A DNA stretch of 64,000 nt from Candidatus Aminicenantota bacterium (GTDB taxonomy: Bacteria > Acidobacteriota > Aminicenantia > UBA2199): contig JAPKZK010000085.1 in NCBI GenBank assembly GCA_026393835.1, forward strand, positions 79,886 through 143,885, written 5' to 3'. Both the position numbers and the translations under genes were made by a program. Numbering within the stretch: the stretch's first letter is position 1; each line of letters starts with the position of its first letter. The notes under the pieces are model-generated. The model searched no databases. It was given only the letters and a program-made list of their open reading frames with translations, and was not told the origin of the DNA. Below are positions 34,149 to 43,267 of this stretch, in pieces.

Positions 34149-34538
34149 TTAAGGTAATTTTACCAACAATTCAATTTCTCTGAGAATAACCTGCAAATTA
34201 GGGGCTAACGCGGGGAATACATTCTCTTCACTGCCATGATGTTTATGATGTGGATAGGTTGGAAGACCTAACTTTTTATGATGACCGGTGTTATCGTAGC
34301 GAAATATCAACTTATTTGAGGAATCCTGATACTGATATGCATACATTAAACGATCCGATGTTATTTCCACATCAACAAATTCACGTAAATGAAGTATCGA
34401 CCCATCCACAAAGTTAAGTTCCCCCCTGATAAAGCCTTCATAACTCCCACGTTTTGTGTAAGAAATCTCTGACAATTGAACAACAGAACATAATTCAATG
34501 ATTTTTTTTATTTGTTGAAAATATTCTTCAATTCGCAA
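34149..34538 (-). CDS. DUF6516/TumE-like toxin
   Basis: Protein of 129 aa. The central beta-rich part reads RGELNFVDGSILHLREFVD, then MYAYQYQDSSNKLIFRYDNTGHH and FPHHKH-like PTYPHHKHHG. The pattern of F-DGS-L-L-E, Y-YQY-D and YDN-H followed by a histidine cluster is that of DUF6516 proteins, described as the toxin of TumE-type toxin-antitoxin pairs. It overlaps the upstream antitoxin gene by 11 bp. It lies between the Res and Mod genes of the restriction system on the same strand, a position where such pairs can stabilise the island. Confidence 0.75.
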   Translation of the reverse strand: MRIEEYFQQIKKIIELCSVVQLSEISYTKRGSYEGFIRGELNFVDGSILHLREFVDVEITSDRLMYAYQYQDSSNKLIFRYDNTGHHKKLGLPTYPHHKHHGSEENVFPALAPNLQVILREIELLVKLP

Positions 34539-34818
34539 ACCGGATATTCCTCAAAGTATCGGCTTTTTCACGCAATCGTTCCAATAGCCTGAACTCACCA
34601 ATCCATTCGATAAAATCCATTGTCTCTTCCAGTTCATCATTTTCATAACCGACAATGAAATCCAAGGTCTGAAGCTGAAATTGCTTTTCAAACTTAAGCA
34701 GGCATTGTTCTGTTTGCCGTATGCCCGCTTCAATCAAACGCAACTCATTTTCCAGTGCCGCGGCTACTATCGGCTTTAGCTGATGCTCACAATTAGAAAT
34801 TAATTTAAGCTCATGCAT
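34528..34818 (-). CDS. Antitoxin partner of the TumE-like toxin
   Basis: Protein of 96 aa, mostly helical (LENELRLIEAGIRQTEQCLLKFEKQF) with an acidic end region DELEETMDFIEWIGEF that matches the antitoxins seen with DUF6516 toxins. It overlaps the toxin start, is preceded by a promoter at 34842-34870, and is first in the pair, as usual for an antitoxin. It probably binds the toxin and represses the promoter. It is different in sequence from the orphan antitoxin-like protein at 29972 apart from the acidic, W-containing end. Confidence 0.72.
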   Translation of the reverse strand: MHELKLISNCEHQLKPIVAAALENELRLIEAGIRQTEQCLLKFEKQFQLQTLDFIVGYENDELEETMDFIEWIGEFRLLERLREKADTLRNIRFAN

Positions 34819-34841
34819 TTTAATTTCCCTTTATGAAATAA

Positions 34842-34870
34842 TTTATAACATAAAAATCAGAATTTTTCAA
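34842..34870 (-). promoter_or_regulatory. Promoter of the toxin-antitoxin pair
   Basis: TTGAAA (34870-34865), 17-bp spacer, TATAAA (34847-34842), 24 bp upstream of the antitoxin ATG. Confidence 0.55.
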
Positions 34871-34985
34871 TAAAATCTTTCAATCTTTCTCGTCAATGCA
34901 CCATCAGCCCTTTACATACTCCTTCATTGGCGCCTCCGGCGGGCAGGGGGATATAGGTCAGCGGTCGAGAGGTCATTGGAAAAAT

Positions 34986-37900
34986 CTAACATAGAGACTC
35001 AACTCTAAAGGGACCCCGCGCCGCGGGGCCTGCACCCCCCACAAAAGCTTTTGGTAAGGTTGATAGTTTTTCCACCATTTCACTAAAACCGGACTCTATC
35101 TCGTAAACATCCGTAAATTCGGCAAACGCCCAACGACCATATCCCCCATTATTATTGACCCCAGGAACCCAATAGGTCTCCATGGTGGATTTCTTCTCTT
35201 TGGCATCCTCACGACGATATCCTTTGATCTCCACAATCAAATGCAGCGGGTCCCCAACTCCATGACCATCATCCACCAATACGATAAAATCCGGGATATA
35301 CTTGCGCATATTTGATCCATATCGGTACGGAACTTCTAACCCGAGATTGTGATTCTTTATGTAAGAAATCACCTTTGGGTGCGACTCAGCCACCCGACAA
35401 AACTCCCCTTCCCAATCACTGTCAAGTATAACCCAATTGACATGACAACGCCGCGCATCCGTTTCCCAACGGTTAGTCCTGGCCGTATTAAAATTGATGT
35501 GGACGGACGAGCCGATAGGATTGTAAGGATCCAGCATGACTTTGACGGGACGTTGCCCCTCCAGGGAACGGGTAATGCCGGCGGTTATCCGCTCGCAGGC
35601 CATGTCCGCCAATTCCTGGTACATTAGCTGCGCCGGATACGTTCCCCCCTTGCACTTTAAACAGGCGTCGAGCCACTGCCTGGCAATGCGTTTAAGCTGG
35701 CCGAAAAGATGAAGCCTGGGTTCTTCTCCGGGATCACGCCACTTGTTGTAAAGCAAACGACGGGTGAGATAATAAAGAATGGTGTTAGCGCGAATTTCAT
35801 TGGTATGGACAAGGTTGAGATCGACGCCCTCGCCGATGATCCCGGCATTCTTGGTAATAGACGGGCCTACCAGTTCCGGGGTCAGTTCCAGGATAGAATC
35901 GTCATTAAACGCGGCGGTCAGTCGCTCCGACGGCAGCTCCACGCGATAACCCGCGACATTGGGAAAACTTATTTCCAGGTGATCACGGTCGGGCCGTACG
36001 GCCTTGACATGAATCGTCTCTAGCGGCTTTTGCGGCGGCGCAATAACGGGTTTGGCGGTGAAGTCGAAAGGTATCCCCAATATATCGGCATATTCGACAT
36101 TAAACAGGTTCTCTTCATTAAGATCATAAGACTGGCGGCGCAGCGCACGTCCAATCACCTGCTCACATAATAACTGGGTCCCAAACGCCCTCACACCCAG
36201 GATATGGGTGACGGTATTGGCATCCCATCCTTCGGTCAGCATGGAAACGGAGACAACGCAACGAATGGATTCGCCGAGGCGACCCCTTTTGCCCACCGTA
36301 TTCATGGCTTCCCGGAGCAAATCCTGGTCGGAAATGTTCTCCCCCTGCCGGCGATCCCCGGTACGTTCGACAATCTCGCGCCTGAAACTTTCGATTTCCT
36401 GCCCGGCCATGGACCGGAAATTATCATCCAGCGCATCGCCGGATTCGAGCTGTTGGCTGTCGATAAGCAATGTCCGGGGCCGGGCAATGGGACCGCCATT
36501 GTCATCGAAATTCCGGAACAATTCCAATCTTCCATTCTCAAGTGTATGGGACCCGTCTTCGTTTTCCCGTTGGAAACCGGAAATATAATCGTAAACCAGC
36601 TTGGATGCGGAGGTATTGTTGCAAACCACGATAAAGCACGGCGGTACATGAACGCCGCCGGCTTGCCACAAATCGAAGGTTTTCTTATAGTGACCGTAAA
36701 GGGCTTCAAGGGCGGTTTGCAGTTCCACGGGTAAGTTGAGGGGGTCGAGATATGCGGACTTGCCGCGACCTTTTTTGGGCATGCGCGTGCGGATATGCTC
36801 CCAGAGGTTCCTGAACCTGGGCATTTCATCGCCGGGAATATTATCCGCGATAGGGACGCGGGGCAGCTTAACAATCCCGCATTCGATGGCGTCCATCAGT
36901 GAGAAATCGCTCATGGTCCAATGAAACAATGTGCCTTCGGCGTAGCCGGAACCGCGCAGGAAGAATGGGGTAGCGGATAAATCGATGACCCGGGTAAGGC
37001 CGAGCTTGCGGTTGACTACTTCGAGCCCGGAAATCCAGAGGCGCGCGGCCTCGTTGTTTTTTTCCGCTTCTTTCTTATCGTCGCCTTTCAGATCCTCCAC
37101 ATCCTCCCCATTGCCCTCGCCGGGCTTTTCTCGATAACAATGGTGCGCTTCATCATTGATGGCCATGATGTTCTTTATGCCCATGAGGATGGGCATGGCG
37201 CGCTGCAGCATCTGGCCTTCGGTTTCCAATGTGTTTAAAGGTTCGCCCCGTCCCTGCAGCAGGGAGCGACCGGCCTTTGAAACTTCGATACGCTCGCGAA
37301 GTTTGAATGCATGGTAGTTGGTAATGACTATTTTAGCGCGGTCCAGGAGCGGGAGCATGTCGGCGGGGACCAATTCGCTGCTTTTGTAGAGACTGTAGGG
37401 ATCGTTGGGCTGAAGGACGCGCAGCCGGTCCCGGATGGTAATCCCGGGGCAGACGACAAGGAAACCGCGGGTAAATTTCGTACTGCCGGGGCGGCGCACG
37501 GCGTTGACGGTTTGCCAGGCGATGATCATGGCCATAACCGTGGTTTTGCCTGCGCCGGTGGCCAGTTTCAACGCCAGGCGCATGAGTTCCGGGTTGGCGT
37601 CGTTGTTGGCTTTGGAGAGGTGATCCATGAAATATTTACCCGTCGTTCCTGCTTTTGGGGCGACCTCGGTCAGCCAGATAACGGTCTCAACGGCTTCCAC
37701 CTGGCAAAAAAAAGGACGGACATTATTGAACTTATAATGACGCCAGTGTTGGAGCAAGCGGGTGGTTTCCGGGGTGACATGCCAGTCATTGGGGTTTGGC
37801 AGCGCGCGCCAGGCGTCCACTTGCTTGCGGAGTTCATTTATAACAGGAGAAGTGGGGTCGTATTGCTGCGCCTGGGTAGAGAGGCCTTTGCCCTCATCGA

Positions 37901-38090
37901 ATATCATTTTGAGTTGTTCGGGTTCGCCCTTTTGTTTCCTGGGTTTTGGGATGGGAGAGATGTACTCCGCCGGCCGGCGTTTCTCATTTATTTTTTGCGT
38001 GGGTTGGTGGTTTTTATCCAATTCCCAGTGAAATATTGGGTAGAGGTAAGGCGAGTTAAGAATCGGTTGTTCAAAGAATCGATTATCCAT
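34986..38090 (-). CDS. Type III-like restriction enzyme (Res), helicase plus PD-(D/E)XK nuclease
   Basis: Protein of 1034 aa. The superfamily 2 helicase core carries LATGAGKTTVMAMII (motif I, about residues 175-190) and AINDEAHHCY (motif II, DEAH). Late helicase motifs follow, including SVSMLTEGWDANTVTHILG and EQVIGRALRR (motif VI). The C-terminal nuclease has YIPDFIVLVDD ... LIVEIKGYRRED, the PD-(D/E)XK pattern, at about 920-950. It cleaves DNA that lacks Mod methylation. Its last residues (GGAGPAARGPFRVESLC) are encoded by a CCCCGCG-CGCGGGG palindrome at 35012-35027, so the true C-terminus appears extended by repeat DNA. It starts 20 bp after the AAA/nuclease gene, in one operon. Confidence 0.88.
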   Translation of the reverse strand: MDNRFFEQPILNSPYLYPIFHWELDKNHQPTQKINEKRRPAEYISPIPKPRKQKGEPEQLKMIFDEGKGLSTQAQQYDPTSPVINELRKQVDAWRALPNPNDWHVTPETTRLLQHWRHYKFNNVRPFFCQVEAVETVIWLTEVAPKAGTTGKYFMDHLSKANNDANPELMRLALKLATGAGKTTVMAMIIAWQTVNAVRRPGSTKFTRGFLVVCPGITIRDRLRVLQPNDPYSLYKSSELVPADMLPLLDRAKIVITNYHAFKLRERIEVSKAGRSLLQGRGEPLNTLETEGQMLQRAMPILMGIKNIMAINDEAHHCYREKPGEGNGEDVEDLKGDDKKEAEKNNEAARLWISGLEVVNRKLGLTRVIDLSATPFFLRGSGYAEGTLFHWTMSDFSLMDAIECGIVKLPRVPIADNIPGDEMPRFRNLWEHIRTRMPKKGRGKSAYLDPLNLPVELQTALEALYGHYKKTFDLWQAGGVHVPPCFIVVCNNTSASKLVYDYISGFQRENEDGSHTLENGRLELFRNFDDNGGPIARPRTLLIDSQQLESGDALDDNFRSMAGQEIESFRREIVERTGDRRQGENISDQDLLREAMNTVGKRGRLGESIRCVVSVSMLTEGWDANTVTHILGVRAFGTQLLCEQVIGRALRRQSYDLNEENLFNVEYADILGIPFDFTAKPVIAPPQKPLETIHVKAVRPDRDHLEISFPNVAGYRVELPSERLTAAFNDDSILELTPELVGPSITKNAGIIGEGVDLNLVHTNEIRANTILYYLTRRLLYNKWRDPGEEPRLHLFGQLKRIARQWLDACLKCKGGTYPAQLMYQELADMACERITAGITRSLEGQRPVKVMLDPYNPIGSSVHINFNTARTNRWETDARRCHVNWVILDSDWEGEFCRVAESHPKVISYIKNHNLGLEVPYRYGSNMRKYIPDFIVLVDDGHGVGDPLHLIVEIKGYRREDAKEKKSTMETYWVPGVNNNGGYGRWAFAEFTDVYEIESGFSEMVEKLSTLPKAFVGGAGPAARGPFRVESLC

Positions 38091-38110
38091 GTTTAAAGTT
38101 CTCCGGGTGT

Positions 38111-39691
38111 TTACATCCCATAAACGGTAATCGAAACGTCCTTAAAAGTTCTTTCCTTTTTGAAAATCTTCTCTTCCCAGGATATCCCGGACGACCGGTT
38201 AATGATTAATAAATATCCTTCACGGGTTCCGCATTTATCCATATATTGACGGGTTTGTTCCAGGCCCTTTTCGATGGTTGTTTCCAGGGTCCCGTACAGG
38301 AGCTTTAATTCGATGACCACTTCCTGTTTTCCCCCTTTATAGGGCCATTGGATCAGGAGATCGGTTCGCTGACGTCCGAGCCCGTATTCTCTTTCTACTC
38401 TTCCGCCGCCGTTGACGATTCGCTGTAAAAAAGATTGCAGCAGCAATTGCGGCCCGGCTTCACTGTAATCGAAGCCATCCGCCCAATGTTCGAAATTTTT
38501 CCTGAAAAACTCCTGGAAAGCGGTCAGCAGCTTATCCATATCGATGCCGCCGTCATCCTTCATATACCAGGAGGCTTCCTGGTTAATGGTTAATTGTGTG
38601 CTGTAAGTAAGCGTCCTGGGGATTACTTCCCGGTATATCCGGTTGGCAATCCTTAACTGCCGGTCTATTTTTACCAGCCCCAGGTCAACCACATAATCCA
38701 CATCGTCTTCCGGGATTCTTTCCGCTTCTTGCGAAGATGATAATAGGGGTTCCAGCACGCGCCGCACACGTTCTTCTTTCAATTTATCCGATAATTGATC
38801 GAGGTGGGTTTCCCCTCGTAAAATCAGATTCTCTTTGGCCTGTTCGATCATATCCGCTGTAATCTCAATGCCGCGCTCGTTCCCTTCTTTCATTTCAAAA
38901 CAGGCTTCATAGGCCAGGGCATTTACAAGCCAGGGTTGTCCTTCGGTCAATTCCCATACCAATGGGAATACATCTTTATTAAAAGATTGGCCTGTCTCTT
39001 CGGTATGTTGACGGTACAGTTTTTCTATTTCCAGTGGAGTAAAATTTCCCATTTTTAGTGATTTTGCTTTTATATTAAAGGCGCTGCCGCCGGTGATAAT
39101 CGTTTTTTCTCTATCCGAATGCATACGGTAATCTTTGACATCGCGGACGCCGCAAAGAACGATGCTTTGTGGAAATAATTCGGGCCGTTTGTCATACCCG
39201 CTGCGTAACTGGCGCAGCACCGCGATTAACGTGTCCCCCACCAGGGCATCCACTTCATCGATAAAAAGTATAATAGGAGTATCACTAGCCTGGCACCACT
39301 TCATAAGGGCATCTTGCAGCGCATAAAATTCACCGCTATTTTCTAATATTTGCTTCCATCGCTCCTCTAAAAATGAATCTTTTAAATATAGAAACGATTC
39401 ATTGGCCAGGATCCTGAGTATGGTGTGCATACCTTCTTTCGCATTTTCCCTGGCGGCCTGGGCTGCTTCGACGTTTATATATAAGCATTTGTATTTCCCT
39501 TGTTTATTCAAGTAATCCGTCAGCGCATGCATATAGGTTGTTTTACCGGTTTGCCTGGGCGCATGAAGCACAAAGTATTTTTTTTGCTCGATCAGGGTGA
39601 GCATTTCCGGCAGGTCAAAGCGGTCCAGGGGTTCGATATAATAATGGTCATCCCGCCGGATTGGACCGGCCGTATTAAAAAAACGATTCAT
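38111..39691 (-). CDS. AAA-like ATPase with C-terminal PD-(D/E)XK (DUF1703-type) domain
   Basis: Protein of 526 aa. Walker A is HAPRQTGKTTYMHAL (about residues 43-57) and Walker B is IILFIDEVDALVG (about 141-153). A winged-helix-like region follows. The C-terminal nuclease-like part has RTDLLIQWPYKG and VVIELKLLYG (D...ExK). Such proteins occur in many copies in some genomes and are of unknown role; a decayed relative of the broader group lies at 8224. Here it is the first gene of the operon leading to Res (20-bp gap), so it may be a component of, or a hitchhiker in, the restriction system. Confidence 0.82.
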   Translation of the reverse strand: MNRFFNTAGPIRRDDHYYIEPLDRFDLPEMLTLIEQKKYFVLHAPRQTGKTTYMHALTDYLNKQGKYKCLYINVEAAQAARENAKEGMHTILRILANESFLYLKDSFLEERWKQILENSGEFYALQDALMKWCQASDTPIILFIDEVDALVGDTLIAVLRQLRSGYDKRPELFPQSIVLCGVRDVKDYRMHSDREKTIITGGSAFNIKAKSLKMGNFTPLEIEKLYRQHTEETGQSFNKDVFPLVWELTEGQPWLVNALAYEACFEMKEGNERGIEITADMIEQAKENLILRGETHLDQLSDKLKEERVRRVLEPLLSSSQEAERIPEDDVDYVVDLGLVKIDRQLRIANRIYREVIPRTLTYSTQLTINQEASWYMKDDGGIDMDKLLTAFQEFFRKNFEHWADGFDYSEAGPQLLLQSFLQRIVNGGGRVEREYGLGRQRTDLLIQWPYKGGKQEVVIELKLLYGTLETTIEKGLEQTRQYMDKCGTREGYLLIINRSSGISWEEKIFKKERTFKDVSITVYGM

Positions 39692-39714
39692 CGTTATTCT
39701 CCTTTAGGAATTAT

Positions 39715-39742
39715 ATTATAAACCAAAAGCTTCGGAAAGTAA
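39715..39742 (-). promoter_or_regulatory. Promoter for the AAA/Res operon
   Basis: TTACTT (39742-39737), 16-bp spacer, TATAAT (39720-39715), 23 bp before the ATG at 39691, which has AAAGGAG upstream. Confidence 0.45.
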
Positions 39743-40002
39743 AATGTATGTCGCCACTCCCACGTGTTTGTCGGGTTTAGGCAGAGTTTGGGGGCAATTA
39801 TAGGAAGTTTCCCTTAGAAAGTCAAGAGCGGGGGGAGGCCCCCCGGGGGATACGTCATTCTAAAAAGCACGAAATTCGATAGCCCGCGGCGCGGGCAGCC
39901 TGTTTTTGTTACATAGTGACATTCCGGACTGACCCGAAACAGTAAAACTGAAATTTGAAGACCCCCGACGGAACGTTTATACTTCATCCGGCGCGAGGAA
40001 AT

Positions 40003-40506
40003 GGATATGTAACACACGGAACTGTGCATGCAGCACAGTTGGATATTTATGCAGCACGCAAGAGTATGCATGCAGCTAGTTGCGATGCGTATGCAGCGCG
40101 TAAAAGTGTTTATGCGGCTATCGGTGATGTTCGTGCGGCTATTCATGATGGCTATACAGCTATGATGGATGTTCATGTGGCTATTAGACGTGTTTATGCA
40201 GCTACGGTGGATGGCTATGCGGCTATGGGAGATGTCTATGTGGCTATTGGGCGTGTTCATGCAGCTATGTGAGATGGCCATGCAGCTATGGGAAATGTTC
40301 ATGTGGCTATTGGATGTGTTCGTGCAGCTATGTGAGATGGCCATGCAGCTATGGAAGATGTTCATGTAGCTATGGGAAATGTTTATGTAGCTATGGGTAA
40401 TGTTCATGTAGCTATTACGGGTGTGTATGCAGGTATTAATGATGGGCATGCGGCACGATTGGGTGTGCATGCGGCTAGCGAAAACGTTCATTCGGCGCAA
40501 AATATT
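40003..40506. repeat. 21-bp minisatellite, 24 units
   Basis: Twenty-four consecutive 21-bp units fill this stretch exactly, consensus close to GTTCATGCAGCTATGGGAGAT, with strongest conservation of the CATG-GCT part. Read forward it gives heptapeptides such as VHAAIGD but with in-frame TGA codons in two units (for example at 40268). Read on the minus strand it stays open from 40500 to 39814 (SHSCMNI-type heptads). I treat it as non-coding because every unit can be read in both directions and no ribosome site is present. The rest of 39743-40570 shows nothing else except a TATAAT at 40539-40544. Confidence 0.88.
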
Positions 40507-40570
40507 TAATAAAACAGAACTTTATCCCGATATATCCGTATAATACTTATTTAAAACTGTGAGGTAAACT

Positions 40571-40972
40571 ATGGATAGAAAAACATTGCTGAGAAACATC
40601 AGCCAGAAATTGAGGGACATCCGCAACTCCTTAAAATTAGAAGGCTTCACAATGGCCGACCGCATCGGCGCATATCGAACCAGCTACCGCCACTACGAAA
40701 TGGGCGATAGGGCCCCCCAACTCACTTGCCTCTACCACTTAGCTCATTCCGACAATATCTCCCTGGACTGGCTGATCGTCGACCGCGGCCCCAAATTATA
40801 CAAAGATAAGGAAACGATACCCCGATCCTCTAAAGAAACGGATACTCTTCCTGCTATCGCCCATGAAAAAGACGTCAAAGAACTCCTGGAACATATGGAC
40901 CAGGACTCCTTGCTGCGCCATGAAATCCTGCTGATGTTTTACAAATACAAAAAAACCGGGAAGTGTGATTGA
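40571..40972 (+). CDS. XRE-type helix-turn-helix regulator
   Basis: Protein of 133 aa. Residues about 5-70 form an XRE/Cro-like HTH: ISQKLRDIRNSLKLEGFTMADRIG, then RTSYRHYEMGDRAPQLTCLYHLA and NISLDWLIVDRG, the usual end of the domain. A helical tail (VKELLEHMDQDSLLRHEILLMF) may mediate dimerisation. GTGAGG precedes the ATG, and a TATAAT lies 27 bp upstream. It stands alone beside the 21-bp minisatellite. Target unknown; it could control the adjacent restriction island, as such regulators often do, but it is transcribed divergently and no C-box-like repeats were recognised. Confidence 0.78.
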   Translation: MDRKTLLRNISQKLRDIRNSLKLEGFTMADRIGAYRTSYRHYEMGDRAPQLTCLYHLAHSDNISLDWLIVDRGPKLYKDKETIPRSSKETDTLPAIAHEKDVKELLEHMDQDSLLRHEILLMFYKYKKTGKCD

Positions 40973-40976
40973 AGGA

Positions 40977-41005
40977 TTGAATGATGAATGATGAATGATG
41001 AATGA
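40977..41005 (+). repeat. TGATGAA heptamer array
   Basis: Three to four copies of TGATGAA followed by ACCCGAAATCCGAAA, the same two repeat types as in the 33560-33707 cluster. It lies right after the XRE gene stop. Confidence 0.8.
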
Positions 41006-41133
41006 AAAACCCGAAATCCGAAAGCCCCGCGGCGAGGGCAACCAATAGAGTATCTTCCTATGTCTCTACAGTTAATTCAAAAGGGGGGCGACGAAGTCCC
41101 GGCAAGCCCCTGTGCCTGTCCTTTTTCGCAGTT

Positions 41134-42159
41134 TTAAAGCTGGGGTTCGATGATTACTTTAATGGAATCCGCGGCCCCCGCCACCAATTGGAAACCCAGG
41201 CCGATTTGCTCCATGGGCAACCGGTGCGTAATCATCTGCCGCAAGGGTATCTTCTTGGCGCGGATAAGTTCGATGGCCACCGCGGCGTCGTAAGGACTGT
41301 TGCCGTAAGAAGGCGTTAATTTAATCTCGTTGCGCCAGAACTCATTCATGGGTACGGGAATATCCACACCCGGCTCAGTGGTGGCAAAACATAGTACGGT
41401 TCCCCCGCGGTCCACGGAATTTAACGCCTGTTTAAACGCAGACAGGGCGCCGGTACAGACAATGACCAGGTCCACAAGGCGGTTGTTGTTTACCTGGCGA
41501 ACCAGGGCGGGGATATCCTCTTTGGCGTGCCATACGGCGTCCGCGCCCAGGTCTTTTGCCGCCTTCAAGCGGAATTCGTTAATGTCTGTTGCCATTACCC
41601 GGCCCGCCCCCAATGCGCGGGCCGTGGCCAGGTGCAGCAGCCCGGAGATGCCGGCCCCCAGGATCAACACACTGTCCCCGGGTTGGAGCTTTACCAGCCG
41701 CTGCCCCCGCAGTACACAACCCAACGGTTCAATAAAGGTTGCTTCTTCATAAGAAACCTCATCCGGCAGTACAAATACCCCGCGGTCCACATTCAACCGG
41801 GGCGCCCGGACGTATTCGGAGAACCCGCCTGGGTCGAAGTTGGTGGTATGCAGGGTTTCACAGGCGGTGTGATAGCCTTTCAGACAATAATAACAGGTAT
41901 TGCAGGGGATGTGATGGGAGACAAACACGCGGTCGCCCACCTTGTAACGGTCTACGCCCTTGCCCACTTCGACAATCTCGCCGGCGATTTCATGGCCCAG
42001 CACCCGGGGGGCCTTTTTAATGCGGTACCATTCCAACACATCGCTGCCGCAAATACCGCTGGCGTGAACTTTTACCAGTATCTCGCCCGGGCCGATTTCC
42101 GGGACCGGCGTTTCTTCGACCCGTACATCCCGGTTGTTATAATACATTCCTACGCGCAT
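41134..42159 (-). CDS. Zinc-dependent medium-chain dehydrogenase
   Basis: Protein of 341 aa of the alcohol/polyol dehydrogenase (MDR) family. The catalytic zinc site is seen in GICGSD (about residues 36-41) and GHEIAGEIVEVG (about 54-65). The structural zinc cysteines are in CNTCYYCLKGYHTAC (about 90-104), and the NAD(P)-binding motif is LILGAGISGLLHL. It resembles sorbitol or threonine dehydrogenases. It follows the LsrF-like aldolase with a 21-bp gap, so it probably oxidises or reduces the aldolase substrate or product, a sugar-like ketone or polyol. Confidence 0.88.
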   Translation of the reverse strand: MRVGMYYNNRDVRVEETPVPEIGPGEILVKVHASGICGSDVLEWYRIKKAPRVLGHEIAGEIVEVGKGVDRYKVGDRVFVSHHIPCNTCYYCLKGYHTACETLHTTNFDPGGFSEYVRAPRLNVDRGVFVLPDEVSYEEATFIEPLGCVLRGQRLVKLQPGDSVLILGAGISGLLHLATARALGAGRVMATDINEFRLKAAKDLGADAVWHAKEDIPALVRQVNNNRLVDLVIVCTGALSAFKQALNSVDRGGTVLCFATTEPGVDIPVPMNEFWRNEIKLTPSYGNSPYDAAVAIELIRAKKIPLRQMITHRLPMEQIGLGFQLVAGAADSIKVIIEPQL

Positions 42160-42180
42160 GATGATTTCCAGTCCTTTTCT

Positions 42181-42975
42181 TTACTTGCTATTTTTGAATT
42201 CGTTGAACATATCTTCGGCTTCATTGGGTTTGGCGTTTTGATGAATCACCGCGTATAAAGCCCTGGCCATGGGCGCGGGGTAAGGACTTTGCCAGATATT
42301 CCTGCCCAGGTTAACGCCGATGGCGCCTTTTTGCATCCCGTCATAGACAAAATCGAATACTTCCCGTTCTGTGTCGCATTTGGGACCGCCGGCCATGACC
42401 ACGGGGACGGGACAACCTTCGATTACTTTATCGAAATCTTTGGCGCACCAGTAGGTCTTCACTACCTTTGCGCCCATTTCAGCGGCAATGCGGCAGCTTA
42501 ACGACAGGAAACGGGCTTCCCGTTTCTCTGTTTCCTTACCCACCGCCGTTACCGCCATTACCGGGATACCGAAATCTTCACACTGGTTGACCAGTTCCGC
42601 CAGGTTGAGTACCGTCTGGGTTTCGTAAGGCGTGCCCACGAAAATAGAAACGCCGACGGCCGCGGCATTCAAGCGAATAATTTCTTCGATGGAAGTAGTA
42701 ATGCCTTCGTTGGCCAGGTCTTCGCCCACGATGCTGGGGCCGCCCGACACCCTGAGAATAATGGGTTTATCCAGGGCGGGATCGATGCAGGAGCGCAGGA
42801 CGCCCCGGGTCAAGAAAAGGGCATCACAGTAAGGCAGAAGCGGTTTGACCGTTTCCCCCGGTTTCTCCAAACAACTGGTGGGGCCTAAAAAATAGCCGTG
42901 ATCCAGGGGCATAAACATACAATGACCATCGGGTTTGATTACCCGGCTCAAACGGTTTTTCATTCCATAATCCAT
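42181..42975 (-). CDS. Class I aldolase, LsrF/DeoC-FbaB-like
   Basis: Protein of 264 aa. It matches the LsrF group of class I aldolases/thiolases: an early GMKNRLSRVI, PLDHGYFLGPTSCLE, then LRVSGGPSI, and the Schiff-base lysine in AKVVKTYW, followed by PVVMAGGPK and GVNLGRNIWQSPYP. LsrF degrades phosphorylated AI-2 (3-hydroxy-5-phosphonooxypentane-2,4-dione). Relatives act as fructose-bisphosphate or aminodideoxyheptulosonate aldolases. No other lsr genes are seen. ATG 42975 has AAGGAG upstream; the ORF extends to 43080 but that part overlaps the preceding gene. The operon order (Cys-rich protein, aldolase, dehydrogenase) suggests a small catabolic path. Confidence 0.82.
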   Translation of the reverse strand: MDYGMKNRLSRVIKPDGHCMFMPLDHGYFLGPTSCLEKPGETVKPLLPYCDALFLTRGVLRSCIDPALDKPIILRVSGGPSIVGEDLANEGITTSIEEIIRLNAAAVGVSIFVGTPYETQTVLNLAELVNQCEDFGIPVMAVTAVGKETEKREARFLSLSCRIAAEMGAKVVKTYWCAKDFDKVIEGCPVPVVMAGGPKCDTEREVFDFVYDGMQKGAIGVNLGRNIWQSPYPAPMARALYAVIHQNAKPNEAEDMFNEFKNSK

Positions 42976-42998
42976 TTTAATTGTCTCCTTTATCTTGC

Positions 42999-43217
42999 TT
43001 ACCCGGCTGTTTCCGGCCGGACGATTAAATAACCTTTGTTTATCAACCAATGGTGAAATTGGTAGGTCGTGTACCTGCAATCGTTTTTACAGGTACCCCT
43101 TGTTTTTTCGTACTCTTCGGAACCCTCTTTTTGGGCGTCCAGGTCCAATTGGATACGGCACTTGACATCCTTGCAGAATTCCCTGCGCTTGTAATCCGCA
43201 TAGCCATTAATCGACAT
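42999..43217 (-). CDS. Small conserved-looking Cys-containing protein
   Basis: Protein of 72 aa (MSINGYADYKRREFCKDVKC...). It has two cysteine pairs, CKDVKC and CKNDC, spaced to bind a metal, followed by RYTTYQFHHWLINKGYLIV. A small zinc- or iron-sulfur-binding protein is plausible. It is first in the operon with the LsrF-like aldolase and the dehydrogenase and follows a very good promoter. I do not know its function. Confidence 0.7.
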   Translation of the reverse strand: MSINGYADYKRREFCKDVKCRIQLDLDAQKEGSEEYEKTRGTCKNDCRYTTYQFHHWLINKGYLIVRPETAG

Positions 43218-43267
43218 CGTGATACCTCTTTATGTTTTTCGGTTGTTTTTGATTTTTTGCAATCTAT

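Noticed and set aside
37311..38096. 261-codon plus-strand ORF
   Set aside because: Antisense shadow of the Res helicase gene.
39814..40500. 228-codon minus-strand ORF with SHSCMNI heptads
   Set aside because: It follows the 21-bp tandem repeat, lacks a ribosome site, and the tail outside the repeat resembles no protein I know. Kept as a finding, not as a gene.
40003..40506. Possible CRISPR array or attachment-site cluster
   Set aside because: Tandem 21-bp units without spacers, and no integrase or cas gene nearby.
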